From Circinella minor (Eukaryota; Mucoromycota; Mucoromycetes; Mucorales; Lichtheimiaceae), in the NCBI GenBank assembly GCA_016758965.1, contig JAEPRB010000182.1:18901-82900 (forward strand): a DNA stretch of 64,000 nucleotides, written 5' to 3'. Below are positions 36,605-50,858 of the stretch, piece after piece. The stretch's first letter is position 1. Every line of letters begins with the position of its first letter. The notes below the pieces were generated by a model. That model worked only from the letters and a program-made list of their open reading frames with translations, searched no databases and was not told the DNA's origin. The translations under genes were made by a program, and so were the position numbers.

Positions 36605-36986
36605 GGGATTTGTTACAGACACCCCAAAAACATACTATATTAGGTAATTGCAACTCTTACGGACACCCCACTTTTATATTTTTTCAAAAGCACACACCAA
36701 TCTGATATAATTACGTCTTATCCAGTCATTTATACACTAATATATACAGCCATTATCTTTATATAACTAAAAAATGTTTACGAAACGTATATCAGCAGTT
36801 CAACTTTTTATGAATAACGTTCAATCTTTCTTATCTTTTCTCACTATATCGTTATGTACACAGATAGGAGCTGTAGTCCACATGAAGACAAGTCAAACAA
36901 GGAATAATGTATACATATAATGGTATATATGAGCGGTTAAATAAGCGCTATTCATGGTGTTGATAACGTTGTTACTATAATTTATA
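36605..36986 (+). mobile_element. Truncated MITE (same family as 54497-54952)
   Basis: Begins GGGATTTGTTACAGACACCCC, matching the terminal repeat of the intact MITE read from its right end. Similarity runs through CTTACGGACACCCCACTTTT and AGCGCTATT to about 36986, where it stops some 70 bp short of the other terminus. It abuts the right edge of 1.1-kb repeat copy 1 and is followed directly by the decayed transposase region. Confidence 0.8.
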
Positions 36987-37333
36987 GGGTGTATTTCACC
37001 AATAACCGCCCAAAATTTGGCCCAACTTTAAAGATTTTCAGAGATATGCCAAATAATTTTTTCATCTTTTTAATCAATAACATATAATTTTATCCATATT
37101 TAAAACATTTATTATGGATTAACGTCTAAAAAAAAGAAGTTGTCTCGATGCTGAAAGTTGTCAAAGTTGGTTGGTAAAACTGGATTTTAGCAGAGGGGGG
37201 GTAATATTGAAACAATCTGATTAATGTAGCTCCGTCATGTTACATAAACGTTTCGGCGGAGTCACGTTGATGCCGAAGCAAACTGTTACTAGCCATCTCT
37301 AAGACCCAATAATACAATCTATATCTTCTCCTT

Positions 37334-37887
37334 ATGCCTAATTTAAGTAAATGTAAACAAGCTGCAAAAAAAAAAAAACGACAGTAAAAAGATATTGTTC
37401 ATTTTGATTCTGAATCTCATAGCAATATCACAGATTCCCAAGTAGAAGTCAATGATGACTTAGATGAAGCAATCAATGACTGGGATGATTTAGAATTGAC
37501 AGTTGCGCTTATTGACAGAACTCTGTAGTTTCCTCTACTTTGGAATAGTACTTTGGAAAGAAGAAACTGACAGTTCAATTTATAGTGTATATAGTAAAGA
37601 TTCTTATACTACAATTTGGCAAAAATGTAAAGAGAGCGAAAAAGCAGCCAAAAGCGAAAAAAAATTAATACTTTTTTCTTGCCAATCCCTAAATATAACC
37701 AACAAGAACAGGAGATGCAACGAATGATAACAAGTGTTGCACAAAATATCTTCTTGCTTCTCAACCTGATTTCTGTGAGCAGAAGATAGCACTTTGTAAA
37801 ACTATAGAGAATACTACAGGGTATACATTTGAATTATACCCTAAATTCCGATGCGAGTGTAACTGGATCGAAAGGAACTGGGGTTGA
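37334..37887 (+). pseudogene. Decayed DDE transposase
   Basis: Broken plus-strand coding remnant. From 37334: MPNLSK, Lys-rich, a stop, then HFDSESHSNITDSQVEVN and AINDWDDLELTVALIDRTL to a stop at about 37528. After several frame breaks, 37726-37887 reads DNKCCTKYLLASQPDFCEQK, then YTFELYPKFRCECNWIE and RNWG before a stop. The latter matches the block CC-x-x-x-L-x-x-QPDF ... PKF-x-C-E-L-N-x-IE-x-x-WG found in a family of fungal DDE transposases; the Glu in the IE pair is usually the third catalytic acid. Stops and frameshifts make it inactive. The stretch before it (36987-37333, starting GGGTGTATTTCACC) shows no gene and may be its terminal non-coding end. Confidence 0.65.
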
Positions 37888-37994
37888 CAATAACAATGAT
37901 CATAGTGTTTTACAAATAGGTAATCATTTTCAATTGATTTTTTAAATTGTTGAACTTCTTATTGGGTTATATTAAATAATATCGCTATCAATAG

Positions 37995-39820
37995 CATCTC
38001 AATCACAAATACCTATTACTTCAAATTCAGGCATTTCAAATCCATCATCGTCACAAGCATCAAGTAGTACAAATACATCCCCGTCACGAGCTTCAAGTAA
38101 TTCAAATCCACAATTATCATCATCACCATCCTCATCGTCTTCAGTAAGTGGCATGTTGGCCTAATTTGCAAAACAATAGCTCACTGAAAAATAACAATAA
38201 CAAATACCTTATCAATAGACTGCAAGCAAGACTAATTCACATCTTCTCGATCCACCAGCAAGAGCGCTTTTTTTATCAAAATCATTATCATTTTCTTCAC
38301 AAAAAAAGTGGAAATTATCCAGTGGTCGATATGTAGAAGATCTTGTATTAAAATTCGGCGAAGAACTAACACATGAACAGTAAGCTGCCTTTTTTCAATT
38401 TGGATTTATATGTAATATAACCATCAGAAGCTTAAAATTTAATTTTATTGGTTTCTATTTCCAGTGCTGCACATTCGTATATTATGTGCTTGGATGATTC
38501 CTGTTGGGAAAATGTGTTCAGCGAAAGTGAATTACAAGAAATAATAAACGAAGGATCCCGATCATTCCCGTCAGTTAGCAAAAATATTCAAGATATTTTA
38601 GATCGATTCCAACAAGCAGCAGATCTTATCTGTGAAAATAACAAGTATGAAACATATGATCAAAAATTGAATGGATTAATGTTAAATGCGATGGTCGACG
38701 AGTTATTGGAAATTGGACTGTTTGATATTCGTATCCATTTTGATTCCAAGGATGACGTTTTTGATTCCGAGGATGAAGAATCCTGGGTTATTTCGACAAT
38801 TAACCAACCCTTAAGTTATTATGTAAATGAATTAATAGCTGTAATGGGCAACAACATCAGTGAGCTGGACTTAGTCACAAAGTTCTGGTGTTACTTTGAT
38901 CGGTGCTTTGATGACTTGAGAATTAACACGACAAGGTATTGATTTATCATCAGTTAATGTATATATGATTAAAAATTAGTAATGCTAATAATGAAATGTA
39001 TGACTCTAACGGCATATGGTTTTTAGGGACCGAGCGTGTATGGCAACGGCTTTACGTGTTAACGAGGGAAGGAAAGTCACCGGTACTGATGAAATTGATA
39101 ACAAGAAGAAGAGCATCCGTCCTGACTTATTGTTAGTAAAAGATGATGTTGAGTACGGTTGTTCAGAAGTTGGAAAAAGTGATAATGTGATTCCTACAAA
39201 AAAGGAGATTATAGAGACTGATCTTCATTGCCCCAAAACAATGAAAGATATTTTGAACCGCGTTGCCAGTCTTGTTGACTACGATGAAGAAATTATTAAG
39301 AAGCTTCGATTTGTCTGCTTCCACCAAACAAGTAAATGTTTTTAAATTGAATAACGTTTGGATTTTGATAGCGGTCTGGGTTTCATACTTATATTTCATG
39401 GTTCGTTTTAGATCGTCGTATGAAATTATCGTTAATAGATTGCCCTCGTGGTTATATTTGTCGTGTCATGGAATCCGATGAATATGATATTCCAGCGCAA
39501 GCAAGATTATTTCCAGCGCAAGTCCATTCATTGATAAAGCTAATGTTACAAGCTAAGGTAATTATCAAACAGTTGACTGGGCCAGTAATGATAAATGTAT
39601 CGACGAATGAGTGCACAAGTCTTATTATCATTGGTATATTGTATAGGGAATTGTTTCAGAAACTATGCAATCGCTAACACGATACCAAATGAGTAAAAAA
39701 GGTGAGGTTGGTTTACGCCGTCAAAGTCAAAAAGAAAAGAAAGCTAGTACCATCGTACTCCCTTCGTCATTGAATTTTACATCAAATAACTTGAAACGAA
39801 AACGTAAGATTCAAGATTAA
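37995..39820 (+). CDS. Lineage-specific family protein with EYGCSEVGK core
   Basis: Exons: about 37995-38143 (Ser/Asn-rich, 5' end unresolved), 38231-38379, 38465-38935, 39027-39331, 39412-39557, 39647-39820. Phases agree across the last five, giving 414 residues plus the Ser-rich start. Blocks: SHLLDPPARALF, KKWKLSSGRYVEDLVLKFGE, acidic DSKDDVFDSEDEESW, SIRPDLLLVKDDVEYGCSEV-GKSD, HCPKTMKDILNRVASLVDYD, SLIDCPRGYICRVMESDEY and a basic tail KRKRKIQD. I recall similar proteins as an expanded family in Mucorales genomes, function unknown. The R-P-D ... E-Y-G-x-S-E-V-G-K spacing could be a PD-(D/E)xK-type nuclease core; this is a guess. No ATG fits the first exon, so the 5' end may be lost to the neighbouring transposon. 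Confidence 0.65.
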
Positions 39821-41726
39821 GTACTTTTATATATACAAATCAAGGATTAGCATTTTTTTTCATCATAATACTGTTATAATTTCCAACAGCCATACTCTAT
39901 ATTTTTTATCCATCATTATTAATGTTTTCATTATCATTAGTGCACTATTTCATCCTTGAATTCAAGGATCAACTGCTAGAACAGGTTATAGGGATTTAAA
40001 ATACCGACCGAATTTTTTTTCAAAAAGTTTAAAAGGATCAAAGGATTAGATTCAAGGATGAATCCTTTGAAAAGCAATAGCTGAAGTTTTTTTGTGGAAA
40101 TAAAATAAAATAAAATAAAAAGATCATATGCTTTTTTATTTATTTATTTATTTATTTTGTTATAGTTTAACATGCTTTATTAAATGTGTTATTTTATAGC
40201 ATTGTTGTATGGTTTTTGAGGTATTAGGAAAATACTCACTAGGTTCTAAAATGTATGCACCATACGTAATCATTAAAAGAGGTTTTAAAATACAGATACA
40301 TGCTTTCCTGTTGGCTAAACATAATTCCTACCAATTATATAATATTTTAGATGTTGCAAATTCACTCTTCCCGCCAAAGGTAAGTCATAAAACTTGTTTT
40401 TTAAAAGATAAAAAAGAAGTAATCCACTACTTTTGTTCCTAAAGTCCCTAAAAACATTAATAGTGGAAGTCTTTATGTTTTATAATGATATACGTAGAAA
40501 AGTAGTAGGAATTCACAAAAATGGTATAAAATTGTAGATTATAAGCAGTGTGTACCATAACATCTTTTTTGCTGTATGTTTTATCATTATCAATGGGGAA
40601 TATCTTGATGTTGCTATCGAATTGAAGAACATGTACGTGGGACTGGATGCTCAACAAATTTTGTTCGAATTTGTTCAAGGTTTTAGACAGTATCATCAAC
40701 ATCTACGCCCTATAAGATAATTGACTCATGTTCACACAGAAACAAGCATATCTTTCCCTGGAATAGGTGATTTTTTTGCTATTTCTCAAAATTATTTAAT
40801 GGCGGCACTCCCACCCCTAGGAACCCTGCTAGAGGTGCTCTTGGTCGAATCCAAGTATTACGTATTATCATTTTAAAGATACAAATTTTATAACTATGAG
40901 TATAAAACCAATATATAAAAAAGGAACCAGGACAGTAAGTAATAATATTTAGCAAGAGCAATACTTATGTACTTACTAGCCCGATTACAGCGAACTTTTA
41001 AAGTATATTGAGGATGTTACACTAGAGTTAATTCCAAAAAAAAAAAAAAAAGACAAAAGGTCTCAATCGATGTCATGAATCATAACGTATCATAATGATC
41101 TATCTTAGTTAAAAGCATCTTAGTTAGCTATTATATAATTATAATATATTTTACATAACTTTATGGAAACATATTGGACAAGAACAGGTAGACTTGTCAA
41201 GTTATTATGTAGCTTTTTTTGTTGATGTTGTTTTTATTATACAACTGTCATTGTTGTCGCTAATTATAAGCGAAAAGAAATGTTAAAGACGCTATGTTGA
41301 ATTCAATTATTATTTCATCACGTATGTATAATCATAACGTCCCTTGTAATAAAAAATGGTATTATTGATGGGATTTATTGTTACTACGTATTGAACGTTT
41401 ATATACAGTGGAGGATTCTATGATGAAAAAATAACATCCAGCCAAAAAAAAAAGCCAGTACCAGAATTTGATACCAATATTCTAAAGTCTAAAAATCTGC
41501 ACTGTTTATTTCAAGATGAACTATCTGTTACCAATATCACACATGGTTACGCAGCAATCTACATAGCTGTCAAAAATTATAATCAAAAGTGACTGGTGCA
41601 TCTTCTTTTTTTTTGGGTACCTACCTTTTGCCACAAAACTCCGAGATCATTTCTGCTGGGAAAAAAAAAAAAGTCGCAGTATACACAATTTTTTTTTCCT
41701 CTTTTTAATTTTTACATAAAAAAAAA
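39821..41726. other. Accessory region with coding-like remnants
   Basis: No complete gene. A plus-strand frame at 40209-40379 (LGSKMYAPYVIIKRGFK, then YNILDVANSLFPPK before a gtaagt donor) and another at about 40585-40720 (NGEYLDVAIELKNMYVGLD, then ILFEFVQGFRQYHQHLRP) have protein-like composition. They could be exons of one decayed gene of unknown family. The 40800-40850 stretch is locally GC-richer. The right end is the T/A-rich leader of PRP43. Confidence 0.4.
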
Positions 41727-44513
<2,787 letters not shown>

Positions 44514-44960
44514 ATTAGCTTGCTCTTTTCTCATAAAATAATCTCGTTTTACATATTGTTCTTTCTATTCATCCATAATTGTTAAAAATAATTGTTTGCA
44601 TCCACCCTTTATTAAAATATATATATTTATAATCGAATACATCATCTTTTTTTCATTTTTAATCAAAAGCTGTCTTAATATCTTGGGGGTTGTCTTGTTA
44701 GTTTGTTTTAAAAGCTTAAAAACCATGTATATATCTTCTAATGAAATCATCATTTGTTAAGAACATTTATTTTTATTACGTTTCCATGGCGACACGCATT
44801 AAGAAACACGCTTACTTTTCACAATCAGCGGAGTTCTCTCGTGACGCCCTATCAAAAAGTTGGAGACAGTGTGCTTACACCAACAGGTACACGTAATAAC
44901 GTCCAACAACTTTCTTTTTTTTTTTTTTTTTTAACTTCTTTTCTTTTTTAAATAACTGAC
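44514..44960. other. Intergenic region PRP43 / PRE8
   Basis: Tandem-gene spacer. AT-rich; 44780-44910 is more complex with mixed base composition and may be promoter DNA. A T18 run (about 44915-44932) precedes the PRE8 ATG. No gene was seen. Confidence 0.45.
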
Positions 44961-46104
44961 ATGGCTGATCGATATAGTTTCTCATTAACAACCTTTTCAC
45001 CTTCGGGTAAACTAGTTCAGATTGAATATGCTTTCAATGCTGTTTCTCAAGGTGTAACTAGTGTTGGCATCAAAGGTTAATATCAAGGATAACATTATGG
45101 ACGTGTTCATTGCTATTACTGCATAGCAATTTTCTTTTTTTTTTAATAATTGCGATCCTCTTTTTTTATATATATATATATATCTTTTCTTTATAATTTT
45201 AGCTACCAATGGTGTCGTAATTGCCACAGAAAAAAAATCAGCATCTAACCTTGTAGACGATTCAACATTGGAAAAAGTTGCCATGATTTGTCCTAATATT
45301 GGTATGGTGTATTCTGGCATGGGTCCTGATTTCCGTGTTTTGGTATCTAAGGCACGTAAGGCTGCACAACAATATAAACGAGTTTATATGGAAGAGCCAC
45401 CTACACGTATTTTGGTTCAAGAAGTAGCAAGTGTTATGCAAGAATATACCCAAAGCGGGTAAGACAGAAAAAAAAATGAAACTCTTTTTTTTTTATAACC
45501 GGAAGAAGAGAATAGTTTGAACCATTATATATATTAACAAACAAAATGTTAATATTAAATTATCTAGTGGTGTTCGTCCTTTCGGTGTGTCTTTATTGAT
45601 TATTGGTCATGATGATGTTACTGGACCCTCTTTATATCAAGTTGATCCTTCAGGCTCATACTGGGCATGGAAAGCAAGTGCAATTGGAAAGAATATGATC
45701 AATGCAAAGACCTTTTTGGAAAAACGGTAATAAAGGAATAAATATTTATGGGGGCTTTATTGTATAAATGTGATAGTAGAAAATTAAGTATATATTATTT
45801 GTTTATTAGATACAATGAAGAAATGGAACTTGAAGATGCTGTACACACTGCTATTCTGACAGTAAGTTATTAAAAGTGACCAAAAAGAACATTCAATATC
45901 TTTTATAATATTAATCTTACATAATTAATTTCATCATGATAGCTCAAGGAAGGTTTCGAAGGACAAATGACAGAAAATAGTGTGGAAATTGGTATTATTG
46001 GTGAAAGCACAGTGGGTGTATATGGTGGCGAACGAAAGACAATGCCATTATTCCGAAAATTGAGCTTGAATGAAGTTCGAGATTATTTGGCAAACATTGC
46101 TTAA
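44961..46104 (+). CDS. PRE8: 20S proteasome subunit alpha-2 (Pre8)
   Basis: Five exons (44961-45075, 45203-45458, 45568-45726, 45810-45861, 45943-46104) give 247 residues. The N-terminus [20 protein letters not shown] with [11 protein letters not shown] is the alpha-subunit signature, which gates the core particle; [15 protein letters not shown] identifies alpha-2 specifically. Further matches: [62 protein letters not shown] and [11 protein letters not shown]. Alpha-ring position, not a protease. With PUP3 this is the second 20S subunit in the window, but the two are about 29 kb apart and not co-transcribed. Confidence 0.95.
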
Positions 46105-46406
46105 ACAACCCACCACACACACACACACACACACATCAATAAATAATGAGTCTCCTTTTTTTTTTAACTTATTATTTTCTTATTGCGGAAACAATTAACA
46201 ACATATTTTTATTATTACTATTAAAAAACAAGAGGGTGATCAAACTTTTTCTTTTCTATACGTCATAATAATCATGATTATTATCAAATCATCCGCCATT
46301 CATCATATTTTATCTTTATTTGTTTTTTTTAAGAAAGCTGTATTATTTATATATATATATATAATTCTTGAAATTTTTTTTGGTTTATGTAAACTTGTTT
46401 TCTTTT
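46105..46406. other. Convergent intergenic region
   Basis: 3' flanks of PRE8 (plus) and the deubiquitinase (minus), with a (CA)n tract at about 46112-46135 and A/T runs. Nothing else was seen. Confidence 0.45.
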
Positions 46407-48441
46407 TTATACATCACGTTCATAAAATAACATATACGCTTCACTTGATAATACGGTATCCAAATCTACTTCTTCTATAAGTTCATCACTACATCGCCAA
46501 AAAGTGGTTGGTTTCTTAGGTGCTGGATCTTCTTGTCCCGGAGCCCGTCGTACATCTTGTCCCGTCGGTAATTTTTTACGTCGATAAGTAATAAAATGTC
46601 CAGAATCATGATTACCATAATGTACAATAACTGCCGTTAATCGATAAGGAATAGTTCTTACAGTGGGTGTTGTCATGGAAGGTAATGCATTATGAACCAA
46701 ATCATCATCTTTATTAACAAGAGCCACATTTAAACCATCACGACCATGAACAAATCGATGTCCTGCTGCCATATTACGTAAATAGACTAAACTGGTTCGA
46801 CTGATTCTTGACTGAGATAAACTGGTTTGTGACGGTGGTGGTGTACTGAGTGAAGCAGCTGGATCACTCGTATTTAAGAAGCCATTTGTTGTATAAGGCG
46901 CCAAATCAAGGTATTCAGGGAATCGAACGTTACAATGATTTTTTTGAATTATACCGGATGGATGATATACGGAACGGGATAAGTGGAAACATAGAGATTT
47001 AGGTGGGTTTGCAAACATGGTTTGTTTGGTTGTACATGATGTTGTCCTTGGTGTAGTCAAAGGAATACCTGGCTAATAATAATAATAAAATTTTGCATGA
47101 GAATGATATTGATTCAATTATGTATATTTTTTTTTTAGAATTGTATAGTTAAAAGTATTTTACCAAAGGAGCTTCAACATTATATTTCATGGCATCTTTT
47201 ATAACTTGTATTTTGCCTTTAAGTTCTTGTTTATCTTCTTCAGATAGCATGGACTCTGATGATGCCGAAACTTTCGCAAGTTCTTCCATCAATGAATCTA
47301 AAGTAGCCATAAGCATACATTTTCGGCATCGGAAATCCGTCAACACATCCACTTTGGTATATGTATCAATGCAACTTTCAAGTGTGCAGCTCAGCTATTA
47401 TTTTTCATTAGTTAACCAAAATAAAATAAAATGATAATAATTTCAAATGAAAATAAAAATAAAAATAAAAAACTTACTGTTTGGGGAATCGTCAATGATA
47501 TATTATCAAACGTACTATGGCGAATAGGTGCCTACAAAAGATAAAAAAAAAAAATCACGCAAAAAAAAATACAATGGTAAGTTATTTATTTATTTCATAT
47601 TTTGGAATTCTCTATAAAATTCAAACTTACTGTATAACCACATTTCATACAACTAATTTTAGTGGCAGTCAATCCAGTAAATGGACTTTTTGGTCGACGA
47701 GGTCTTGTTCTTAAATATCCACCCGCAGTAGATACAGAAAAACAACTCCACATTGAACCTGTTGTACCCATAGATGATACTGAAGATGTTTCAAAATGAT
47801 CGAAATTTGGATCCTAAAATAAAAAGTGAAATAACATGGCGTGAGCTTTTTTCTTAAATAAATTTCCCTTCTTATAATTTTAATATTGATGAATAATTTA
47901 TATTTACATTATCAATAGCCATCTTACGAACAGCTCCAGCATCTAAAAGAGATGAAGGTTCATCACGATATTGAACCTCCTCTTCTGAAGTTAAAGCATG
48001 AGAAATAACTTGAAACAGTTCTTGTGCGTCCTATGTTTAAATCCGGTCAAAAAAAATGAGCTGATATGATCTTTTCCACCTTCCCCCCTCCACCCCTTCC
48101 TAAAAAAAATATTCTACCTGTTGGTCTCGATTGACTTTTCCATTCGTTTTTCTTTCCAAAGCATGGACTATATCTGTTGGTGTCATTGTCCGAGGCTTAG
48201 CCAATGGTCTGTTTAGCACTAATCAACATTATATATTATTATTAATCAATTACATTATGCGCAATCAAGATTATCATTATTATTATCGAAACTCACTTTC
48301 AATGGTTGTATATAAAGCATAAGCAACAGATTCTAAAACAGCATCGTTTCTTGTAAATTCAATTCTTTCAATTTCATCTCCTCGTTCATCTACACGTTCA
48401 GCCTAATAGTATCATTCCATTATTATATATTCATATTCATA

Positions 48442-48484
<43 letters not shown>

Positions 48485-48993
48485 TTGCTCGCTTACAAGA
48501 TAAGACCGAAGTGATGTTACAGTAGCTAAAGCCTAATAATAATAATGATAATGATAATAATAACAAACAAATAAAAACAAATAAAAGGGGGAGAAGAGAG
48601 TTTAGTAAACTAATTCTCTTCTTTCTTTTTGATAACAATAAATAGTTTCATAATGTCTTTTTTTTTTTTTTTACCTGAAGTACTGAATTAATAAAACATG
48701 AATTACCAGTATTCGTCAAACCCATAATATATCTTCCATCCCGTTCTATTATTTCCACCCCCCATCCCAATTCAAAAAAAAAAAAGAGTAATTAAATTAT
48801 TAGACAATGTTAAATGAATTTGTTTATTATTATTTTTTAACAAACCTCTCAAGATTCTACTCTTTATTCGTCTCCGTCGACGTCTCGTATCTGTACTAGT
48901 AGACGAAGATAATGCATAACCAGATGCAGCAAGAGCAATACCAGTGATTGCTGCTAGAGCGGGATAATGATAATTAGAAGACGACGATGCCAT
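46407..48993 (-). CDS. Ubiquitin-specific protease, USP30/Ubp16 type
   Basis: Ten exons (48993-48846, 48745-48675, 48532-48497, 48402-48297, 48218-48118, 48030-47908, 47813-47631, 47531-47478, 47394-47164, 47072-46407) give 572 residues. An N-terminal hydrophobic anchor (YPALAAITGIALAASGYAL) and a basic stretch (RRRRRRIKSR) precede the catalytic domain. Cys box GLTNTGNSCFINSVLQAL, then QQDAQELFQVISHAL, zinc-finger Cys pairs (CMKCGY, CRKC), and His box VIVHYGNHDSGHFITYRR ending FWRCSDELIEEV. It removes ubiquitin from proteins. The N-anchor followed at once by the peptidase fits the mitochondrial outer-membrane enzymes Ubp16/USP30; the location is inferred from this layout. The junction of exons 1 and 2 (R-E-R-D-G-R-Y-I-M-G-L) is phase-consistent. 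Confidence 0.9.
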
Positions 48994-49976
48994 ATAATTA
49001 TTTAATTTATTTTTTTGTTCTTTTTAATCGTCTTTGTTAATTTACACAACAATAAATTTCAACAAGGAATAATGATAATATATATAAAAAAAGAAAAGGC
49101 GGAGGTCAAGTAACAAAAAAAAAAAAAAAAAAATGGAAGAAAGAAATAGAGGGAAAAAAAACGTTCTCTTTTTTTTTGTTTCTTTTCTTATAATATAATA
49201 ATAATAATAATAACGTGAGTAAAATAAATTTGTTGTTGGGCTCCAAAAAAAAAAGATAGACAGAGAGTCGAGAGAATGTAAACAGTTAAAAACGGAACTC
49301 ATCATCGGAAGATCTTTTTATGGATTCCTTGTATAACCCAAAAAATTAAACATATAAGATGAACGGAATGAAAAGAGTTGAATAACGCATGTGAGTTCTT
49401 TCTTCTTTCTTTGCTTTATAATGAACTTATCTGGTTTTTTGTTCGTATGTATTACTTTGGATATAAAAGGGGAAATAGGATGAAACCCCTTGCAGAAGAG
49501 ACACTTTATATAACTTAAAAAAGTGGCGTTCATTATATTCTTTTTTTACGCGGGTAAAATCGTTTATTTTGTTAAGAACCACATGATATGAAAAGTAAAA
49601 AAGCTTACGATTCTTTTTTCTTGTTATCTTAAATAAATCAGATAGACAGTTAGTATGACAAGGATAATATATATTATTGTTCAATAAGTAATATATGTTG
49701 TTGTCGATTTAATATTAAACAAGTTTTATCTTGTGATACAAAAAGATTCACTAAAATAATATGCAAAAAAGATTCACCTTTTTCTTTTACAATTCAGCTC
49801 ATAAAGTTTTTACTCCCTTTTCTTTTTTAAACTTTAGAAGCCTAAAAAAGCTTTTATTAATTTAATAATAAGAATAAGAAAAAGGAATAAGGAATAAATA
49901 ATAAGAATAATAAAAATAACTTTTCTTTTTCCCCTCTCTTATTTCTATTTCTATATCTTTTTGACATATTATATAA
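48994..49976. other. Divergent intergenic region
   Basis: Between the deubiquitinase and the next plus-strand gene. AT-rich with A/T runs and an (ATA)n tract near 49197-49212. Frames in 49.0-49.7 kb on the minus strand are Phe/Tyr/Lys-rich artefacts of T/A tracts. No RNA gene was seen. Confidence 0.45.
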
Positions 49977-50858
49977 ATGGAAACCTGCGTCGCGTCGTAC
50001 ACTTCACCTCATCAGTCTTCTAATGAGGCACCACCTTCTCCTACAAACTCAAACTCTTCTAATCTTGACAATGACACAATGTTAACTTCTTCAACAACGA
50101 CACCTATTCTTACTTCACCTACTACACCTACTCCTACATCAACCACGGATAAAAATGTTATTACTAGAGAAACAAATAGGACTGTAACAACAATAGAAAA
50201 TGAAATAATTCAAATGAATACACCACCAGCAACACCTACTTCACCACGACGTATTAATCAACTTCATCGACGTCTTTCTCGATATCCATCCACCACTTTA
50301 TCTGATTTGATTCCTGCAGCTACTGCTGCATTAAAAGCATCCCAACAATTAAAAAAAGAAACTGAACGATCAATAACTGAAGAAGGACAAGATCAATATC
50401 AACAACAAGAGGGAACAAGTGAACAAGTACTTGGATCCACTTTTGCAAGAGCACTAGCCAAAGTACGAGTTCAAGTTCAAACAAAACGATTAAAAGAAAA
50501 ATATTTGACTTTAGAATGGGTTCGTCTTGCATTAGCATTACCTGTAGATGAATCTATTATAAATAATAGTAAACATCCTTTACCTCCAATGAAAAAGAAA
50601 TATGTGGATCCAGAACAATTACTACAAGAACAACAACAACGAACAAGAATTACACGGGAAGAACGGGATGATGATGGAAATACTATTCGAATGATTGCTT
50701 TAAAAACTTTGAAAGGTCGTACAGGCGAAATAGCAACTTGGTATGAATGGAAAATTGATAAATCCAAATTTACAATGGAACAAGTTGAATCTAAAGTAGA
50801 TCGATTAAGGACAAGAATTCAAGAAAAGAAACAAACTATTTCTACTTTTATTACTTAA
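49977..50858 (+). CDS. Hypothetical protein, 293 aa
   Basis: Single exon from an ATG after a T-rich leader. The first 80 residues are Thr/Ser/Pro/Asn-rich. From about residue 85 the sequence becomes structured: TSPRRINQLHRRLSRYPST, then IPAATAALKASQQLKKETER, TFARALAKVRVQVQTKRLKE, YLTLEWVRLALALPVDES, MKKKYVDPEQLLQEQQQRTR, and a C-terminal part TGEIATWYEWKIDKSKFTME with a coiled-coil tail. I do not recognise the family. The Trp/Arg-containing C-terminal half argues for a real protein. No targeting signal is evident. Confidence 0.65.
   Translation: METCVASYTSPHQSSNEAPPSPTNSNSSNLDNDTMLTSSTTTPILTSPTTPTPTSTTDKNVITRETNRTVTTIENEIIQMNTPPATPTSPRRINQLHRRLSRYPSTTLSDLIPAATAALKASQQLKKETERSITEEGQDQYQQQEGTSEQVLGSTFARALAKVRVQVQTKRLKEKYLTLEWVRLALALPVDESIINNSKHPLPPMKKKYVDPEQLLQEQQQRTRITREERDDDGNTIRMIALKTLKGRTGEIATWYEWKIDKSKFTMEQVESKVDRLRTRIQEKKQTISTFIT

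Noticed and set aside
40800..40860. Possible tRNA or tRNA-derived SINE (cttggtcgaatccaag looks like a T-arm)
   Set aside because: The loop is one base short of the B-box consensus, and no A-box, anticodon arm or acceptor pairing could be found.
48430..48484. CRISPR-like or satellite array
   Set aside because: It is a simple (ATT)n microsatellite within an intron; similar tracts occur at 16928-16966 and 32820-32850.
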